NCBI RefSeq assembly: GCF_900156685.1
Contig: NZ_FTOJ01000010.1
Coordinates: forward strand, 1 to 64,000
Origin: Chryseobacterium piscicola
GTDB lineage: Bacteria > Bacteroidota > Bacteroidia > Flavobacteriales > Weeksellaceae
DNA: 64,000 nt
Direction of reading: 5' to 3'
The notes beneath the pieces are model-generated. The model searched no databases, had not been told where the DNA came from, and worked only from the letters and a program-made list of their open reading frames with translations. A program made the position numbers and the translations under genes. Below are positions 61,320 through 64,000 of the stretch, in pieces. Positions within the stretch are counted from its first letter, which is position 1, and the number at the start of each line of letters is the position of its first letter.

Positions 61320-61345
61320 TCTGATCAGATCACAGCTTTTTTTTT
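61311..61345. terminator. Palindromic terminator
   Basis: AAGCTGTGATCTGA/TCAGATCACAGCTT (61311-61324 and 61325-61338) is a perfect palindrome, followed by seven T. It includes the stop codon of the upstream gene and faces the convergent gene at 61344-61586. Confidence 0.85.
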
Positions 61346-61586
61346 AGAATAAATGTGGATGCGATTTTTCGTAGACTTCCTTCAGTTTATCAGCAAGATC
61401 AGAAATCTGATAATTTTCAGCAAACGATAGTAAATCTAAAATCCGAAAATCGTTTTCTGTATAATTTTCTGTTATGGAATTATAGGAGATCATCAGTGGT
61501 AAAAAATCCGGATATAATTCTTTGAATAAATCATATTGGGTAATCTTTGAAAGATCTAATCCTTTAAAATTATCGGCTTTTTTCAT
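61344..61586 (-). CDS. Small minus-strand prophage gene
   Basis: An 80-residue acidic protein from ATG 61586; the longer frame to 61757 runs through DNA used by the opposite-strand gene. It ends with FAENYQISDLADKLKEVYEK. Its hairpin terminator (61311) is shared with the plus-strand gene. No known domain. It is divergent from 61632-61841. Such isolated, oppositely placed small genes are often phage morons, but there is no direct evidence here. Confidence 0.5.
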   Translation of the reverse strand: MKKADNFKGLDLSKITQYDLFKELYPDFLPLMISYNSITENYTENDFRILDLLSFAENYQISDLADKLKEVYEKSHPHLF

Positions 61587-61631
61587 GTTAATAAATATAC
61601 TAAATTTATTGATATAAAGCTGATTCAAACC

Positions 61632-61841
61632 ATGGCAGGTACATTTCAAAAAAACACACTTATTAGATACAGAAATATCAGGGATCTTTATTTGCAACAT
61701 AAAACAGAAGATATACCTGATACAGTGGTTTTGCGTAAATACATCTATCCTATACATGCAATCAGTCGCACAACATTAAATACAATTTTAAACACGCAGA
61801 TTGACAAAGAACTGCTCAAATTTTCAACAAATGGAAGGTGA
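61632..61841 (+). CDS. Small phage protein
   Basis: A 69-residue basic, HTH-like small protein (TLIRYRNIRDLYLQHKTEDI, then AISRTTLNTILNTQIDKELL). It overlaps the next gene by 11 bp. It may bind DNA, judged from its basic helical character. Not recognised. Confidence 0.5.
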   Translation: MAGTFQKNTLIRYRNIRDLYLQHKTEDIPDTVVLRKYIYPIHAISRTTLNTILNTQIDKELLKFSTNGR

Positions 61842-62076
61842 AAGAATCTATAAAAAATTAAGTAAAAGAGATCACACTGGATCTAATTCTGATAAGTATG
61901 CACAATTGCTACAAACAATATTTTTTCATTTATCGGGTAATAATGAAATAAAAATGTTTTACGAACTTCTTGATACAGCCCAAAAACAAAATAAATTCAT
62001 ATCAATTGATGATCCCAAAAATATAAAAGATGAATATTGTTTCTCTGATCTGATTATAACTGATAATTTTAATTAA
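61831..62076 (+). CDS. Small phage protein
   Basis: An 81-residue protein from ATG 61831, which overlaps the previous stop by 11 bp and so looks coupled; a longer frame to 61801 lacks support. The start is basic (MEGERIYKKLSKRDHTGSNS) and the middle helical (YAQLLQTIFFHLSGN). Unknown function. Confidence 0.5.
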   Translation: MEGERIYKKLSKRDHTGSNSDKYAQLLQTIFFHLSGNNEIKMFYELLDTAQKQNKFISIDDPKNIKDEYCFSDLIITDNFN

Positions 62077-62086
62077 AGCTTTATTT

Positions 62087-62776
62087 ATGGAATTTAATAA
62101 TAATAGTGTTTTTTCGAGTTTATTAAATAGTAAGTTAATAAGACTTGTTGAAAATGAATTTTCTGAACGTGTGACACCAATTTTAGATAAACAACCGTTA
62201 CAGAACATTCCGGATGAAATTTATCAAGGTAGAGACTATGAAGCGGTTGAATTATGGATGAATGATAAAAGTAAATCTGAAAATGCTCAATTTTTTCCCT
62301 TATCACTAAAATGCTCAATAGATAAAGGTGAATGGTTTTTATTACCATGGGAACCGCTGATCAGTATTCAGGGAAATATTAGACAAAATCAAGCCCCACC
62401 AGCACAACATATTGGAACTATAAAAGATCGAAGATTAGTCGACGATTACGAAATTACAATTAGTGGTGCCTTTTACGGAAAAAAAATCAAAGGAGCCTAT
62501 TCTGAAACGTATCCTCGTAGAGATATGGAGAAATTAAGAAATTATTTGATGTCTCCGGAAGCAATAGAGGTGAAATGTGAGTTATTGCAGCTTCTTAATA
62601 TTAATAAAATTGCTATCACTGGAATGAGTTTTCCGTTTACAAAAGGTGAAAGTGTACAGGCTTATGAAATTCGGGCAAAATCGGATTTTCCGTGGGATTT
62701 AAATTATAAAAGAAAATCTAAACCAACGTTAGAAGTTGGAATGCCTACTGGTGAATTCATAAAACCTTCAGAGTAG
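62087..62776 (+). CDS. DUF6046-like phage protein
   Basis: A 229-residue protein. The middle, with NAQFFPLSLKCSIDKGEWFL, LLPWEPLISIQGNIRQNQAP and RRLVDDYEITISGAFYGK, is the pattern of the DUF6046 family found in tail regions of Bacteroidota phages. By genome position it probably joins the baseplate or hub to the tail tube, but the family has no proven role. It is preceded by two small genes and followed by a terminator. Confidence 0.65.
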   Translation: MEFNNNSVFSSLLNSKLIRLVENEFSERVTPILDKQPLQNIPDEIYQGRDYEAVELWMNDKSKSENAQFFPLSLKCSIDKGEWFLLPWEPLISIQGNIRQNQAPPAQHIGTIKDRRLVDDYEITISGAFYGKKIKGAYSETYPRRDMEKLRNYLMSPEAIEVKCELLQLLNINKIAITGMSFPFTKGESVQAYEIRAKSDFPWDLNYKRKSKPTLEVGMPTGEFIKPSE

Positions 62777-62814
62777 GTTTTTTAATTAAAAAACTAATAA
62801 CCATTTTATAAATG

Positions 62815-62850
62815 AAAAGGCAGGAATCTTAATAGATACCTGCCTTTTCT
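62815..62850. terminator. Terminator after the DUF6046-like gene
   Basis: AAAAGGCAGG/CCTGCCTTTT (62815-62824 and 62839-62848) with a 14-base loop and T-rich end. It lies between the plus-strand tail genes and the convergent minus-strand gene, so it can act in both directions. Confidence 0.8.
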
Positions 62851-62853
62851 ATT

Positions 62854-63084
62854 TTATTTAAGTGTATCGGCATCTTTTGAGCCTTCATCATCTAAGATAG
62901 TGATGTAACTGTTTTTTAAAAAACCTATTGTGAGATAGTGAGAATTTCCGGTAGCATCTTTTATGTTTGCATAAGTGTAACTACCATTTAAGCACAGTTG
63001 TATTTCCCTTTCTACACTCTCAAAATTCTTTTTTTCCACATCAATATTAATTTCTTTGTTTTCGTTGAAAATTTTTATAGTCAT
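62854..63084 (-). CDS. Small minus-strand prophage protein
   Basis: A 76-residue protein from ATG 63084. It has NKEINIDVEKKNFESVEREI and GSYTYANIKDATGNSHYLTI, a beta-rich small domain. I do not recognise it. It is isolated and opposite to its neighbours, which makes it a possible moron gene. Confidence 0.5.
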   Translation of the reverse strand: MTIKIFNENKEINIDVEKKNFESVEREIQLCLNGSYTYANIKDATGNSHYLTIGFLKNSYITILDDEGSKDADTLK

Positions 63085-63174
63085 AATTAAATTTTTAGTG
63101 AACACCAATATAGTTATTTAGATATAATTATTAGAATAAATATTTTGAGTTTATTATTTTGTAATTTCGTATTT

Positions 63175-63369
63175 ATGAAAGAAGAATTAACAACTAAAAT
63201 GCATTCTGAGTTTTCAGTTTCAGTAAATACCGACATTAAACATAAGTGTTTTTGTGCTTTAAAAGATATGCAGATGTTTTCCTATTCTCTGGAATATGTT
63301 TGCAATATTTATAAAATCTCTAAATATGATATTGAAAAATATTCTTCGGAGTTTAATAAAACAGTTTAA
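63175..63369 (+). CDS. Small phage protein
   Basis: A 64-residue protein from ATG 63175. KHKCFCALKDMQMFSYSLEY, then VCNIYKISKYDIEKYSSE suggests a helical, possibly HTH-like fold with two cysteines. No family is recognised. Confidence 0.5.
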   Translation: MKEELTTKMHSEFSVSVNTDIKHKCFCALKDMQMFSYSLEYVCNIYKISKYDIEKYSSEFNKTV

Positions 63370-63473
63370 AAGCATTCTTTAATATTTTTTATAAAGATTA
63401 CTGCTAAAACATATTCACCAAACCTTATTAATCGAATTTACATCTAAAATCAGAACCTTCTTAATATTTTGTG

Positions 63474-63902
63474 ATGAACTTAAATGAATACTTTTCAGAA
63501 CGAACAACCGTAGATATAGCTGTTGTAAAATTAAATAATCAAAAAATCACTAAATCAATTTTAAAACAAATAAATATTTCTAATTACATTGATCACGAAT
63601 TGGATCTTGATGGAAAAAAAATTTTAGGTTTGATAAAAGATAATAATACAGAATGGATTATTTACACATTCAAAAATAAATTATTTAAGCAAACGACTGA
63701 TTTTATAATTGAAGTTGATAATATCTTATTAAGCCAAAATACAATTGCTGATATTGCTAATTTTATTTATGGATTAGATAATTATAATCCTAAACAAAAA
63801 ATCAATACGATTTCTCAAGAAAAATTAGACGAATTTAAGCTCTTTAGGGTTAAAATTAAAGATTTTTATAATCTTCTACAGGACAGACAGATTTTCATCT
63901 AA
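63474..63902 (+). CDS. Phage hypothetical protein
   Basis: A 142-residue protein from the ATG at 63474; a GTG precedes it by one codon. It starts NLNEYFSERTTVDIAVVKLN and has alternating strands (NNTEWIIYTFKNKLFKQTTD). Not recognised. It is the last complete gene of the window. Confidence 0.5.
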   Translation: MNLNEYFSERTTVDIAVVKLNNQKITKSILKQINISNYIDHELDLDGKKILGLIKDNNTEWIIYTFKNKLFKQTTDFIIEVDNILLSQNTIADIANFIYGLDNYNPKQKINTISQEKLDEFKLFRVKIKDFYNLLQDRQIFI

Positions 63903-63920
63903 TGAAGGTTTTTAGCCAAT

Positions 63921-63957
63921 TTAATGACCTTTTAAATTAGCTTTAAAAGGTTATTAA
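63921..63957. other. Long inverted repeat
   Basis: TTAATGACCTTTTAAA/TTTAAAAGGTTATTAA (63921-63936 and 63942-63957) has 15 of 16 positions paired. It is followed by no strong T run. It may terminate the gene at 63474 or serve as a protein site. The rest of the window (63958-64000) shows no gene. Confidence 0.55.
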
Positions 63958-64000
63958 ATTTAAATGCGTGTGTTTTTTTTCTTTACATTCCGTTCTGCCT

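Larger units (their letters stand above)
50271..64000. mobile_element. Mu-like transposable prophage (left part; exact left end not fixed)
   Basis: The gene order repressor (minus), Ner-like, small ORF, MuA-like transposase, MuB-like ATPase, small genes, GemA-like, then tail spike, HTH, baseplate hub and DUF6046-type protein is that of a Mu-type phage of Bacteroidota. Capsid and terminase genes are not in the window. The left boundary lies between the ClC gene and the repressor, probably in 50,300-51,000, but no confirmed terminal TG or 5-bp target duplication could be identified because the right end is missing. No integrase is present, as expected for transposition. Confidence 0.85.

Noticed and set aside
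63958..64000. Right end of the prophage
   Set aside because: No terminal motif that matches the left region was found and tail/head genes are still missing, so the element continues beyond the window.

Overview
The window looks like a flavobacterial chromosome close to Chryseobacterium (Bacteroidota, Weeksellaceae). The DNA is AT-rich. Several promoters have the Bacteroidota -7 element TAnnTTTG and no Shine-Dalgarno signal. The rpsF-rpsR-rplI, glgB-glgA-glgC and sucA-sucB blocks and the protein families fit that group. I see no tRNA, rRNA or CRISPR array.

Layout. (1) 1-6,422 is accessory DNA. Three copies of a ~340-430 bp repeat carrying the 5' relic of an IS1182-like transposase alternate with minus-strand orphan genes. 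A Sau3AI-type restriction-modification operon (HTH, C5-methyltransferase, endonuclease) follows, bounded by integron-like R'/R'' sequences (GTTAGGC/GCCTAAC) and a long attC-like palindrome. (2) 6,641-8,949 holds core genes: ssb, an HRDC protein and hisS. (3) 9,353-16,325 is an 11-gene minus-strand operon around a TRAFAC-like GTPase and its coiled-coil membrane partner. It also has PH/SHOCT, DUF2085, TM2-like and DUF6804-like membrane proteins, a lipoprotein aspartic protease, a secreted SNase-like nuclease and another lipoprotein. Many of the genes overlap, and near-identical ~75 bp modules lie at both ends. (4) 17,781-31,343 is a cyanophycin and amidoligase region: isoaspartyl peptidase, cyanophycinase, cyanophycin synthetase, then a minus-strand cluster of three ATP-grasp-like proteins, a GCS2-type carboxylate-amine ligase, a class I glutamine amidotransferase and an esterase, followed by M17 leucyl aminopeptidase and a second esterase. 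(5) 31,638-50,270 is mostly metabolism and housekeeping: glycogen synthesis, 2-oxoglutarate dehydrogenase, ApaG, an exonuclease, a glycosyltransferase, an acyltransferase, a thioredoxin-like gene broken by one TGA, an aldehyde dehydrogenase, ribosomal proteins and a ClC channel. (6) From about 50.3 kb to the end of the window lies a Mu-like transposable prophage: CI-type repressor, Ner-like protein, MuA-like transposase, MuB-like ATPase, GemA-like protein, many small orphan genes, then tail spike, baseplate hub and DUF6046-type proteins. Its right part and the capsid genes are outside the window.

How the parts work together. The GTPase operon reads as a membrane-associated NTP-dependent conflict or stress system with exported protease and nuclease components. 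The amidoligase cluster beside cyanophycin metabolism suggests synthesis and turnover of a non-ribosomal amino-acid polymer or modified peptide. These two loci are the best candidates for an undescribed system. The cassette-like left edge and the prophage are the mobile parts of the window.
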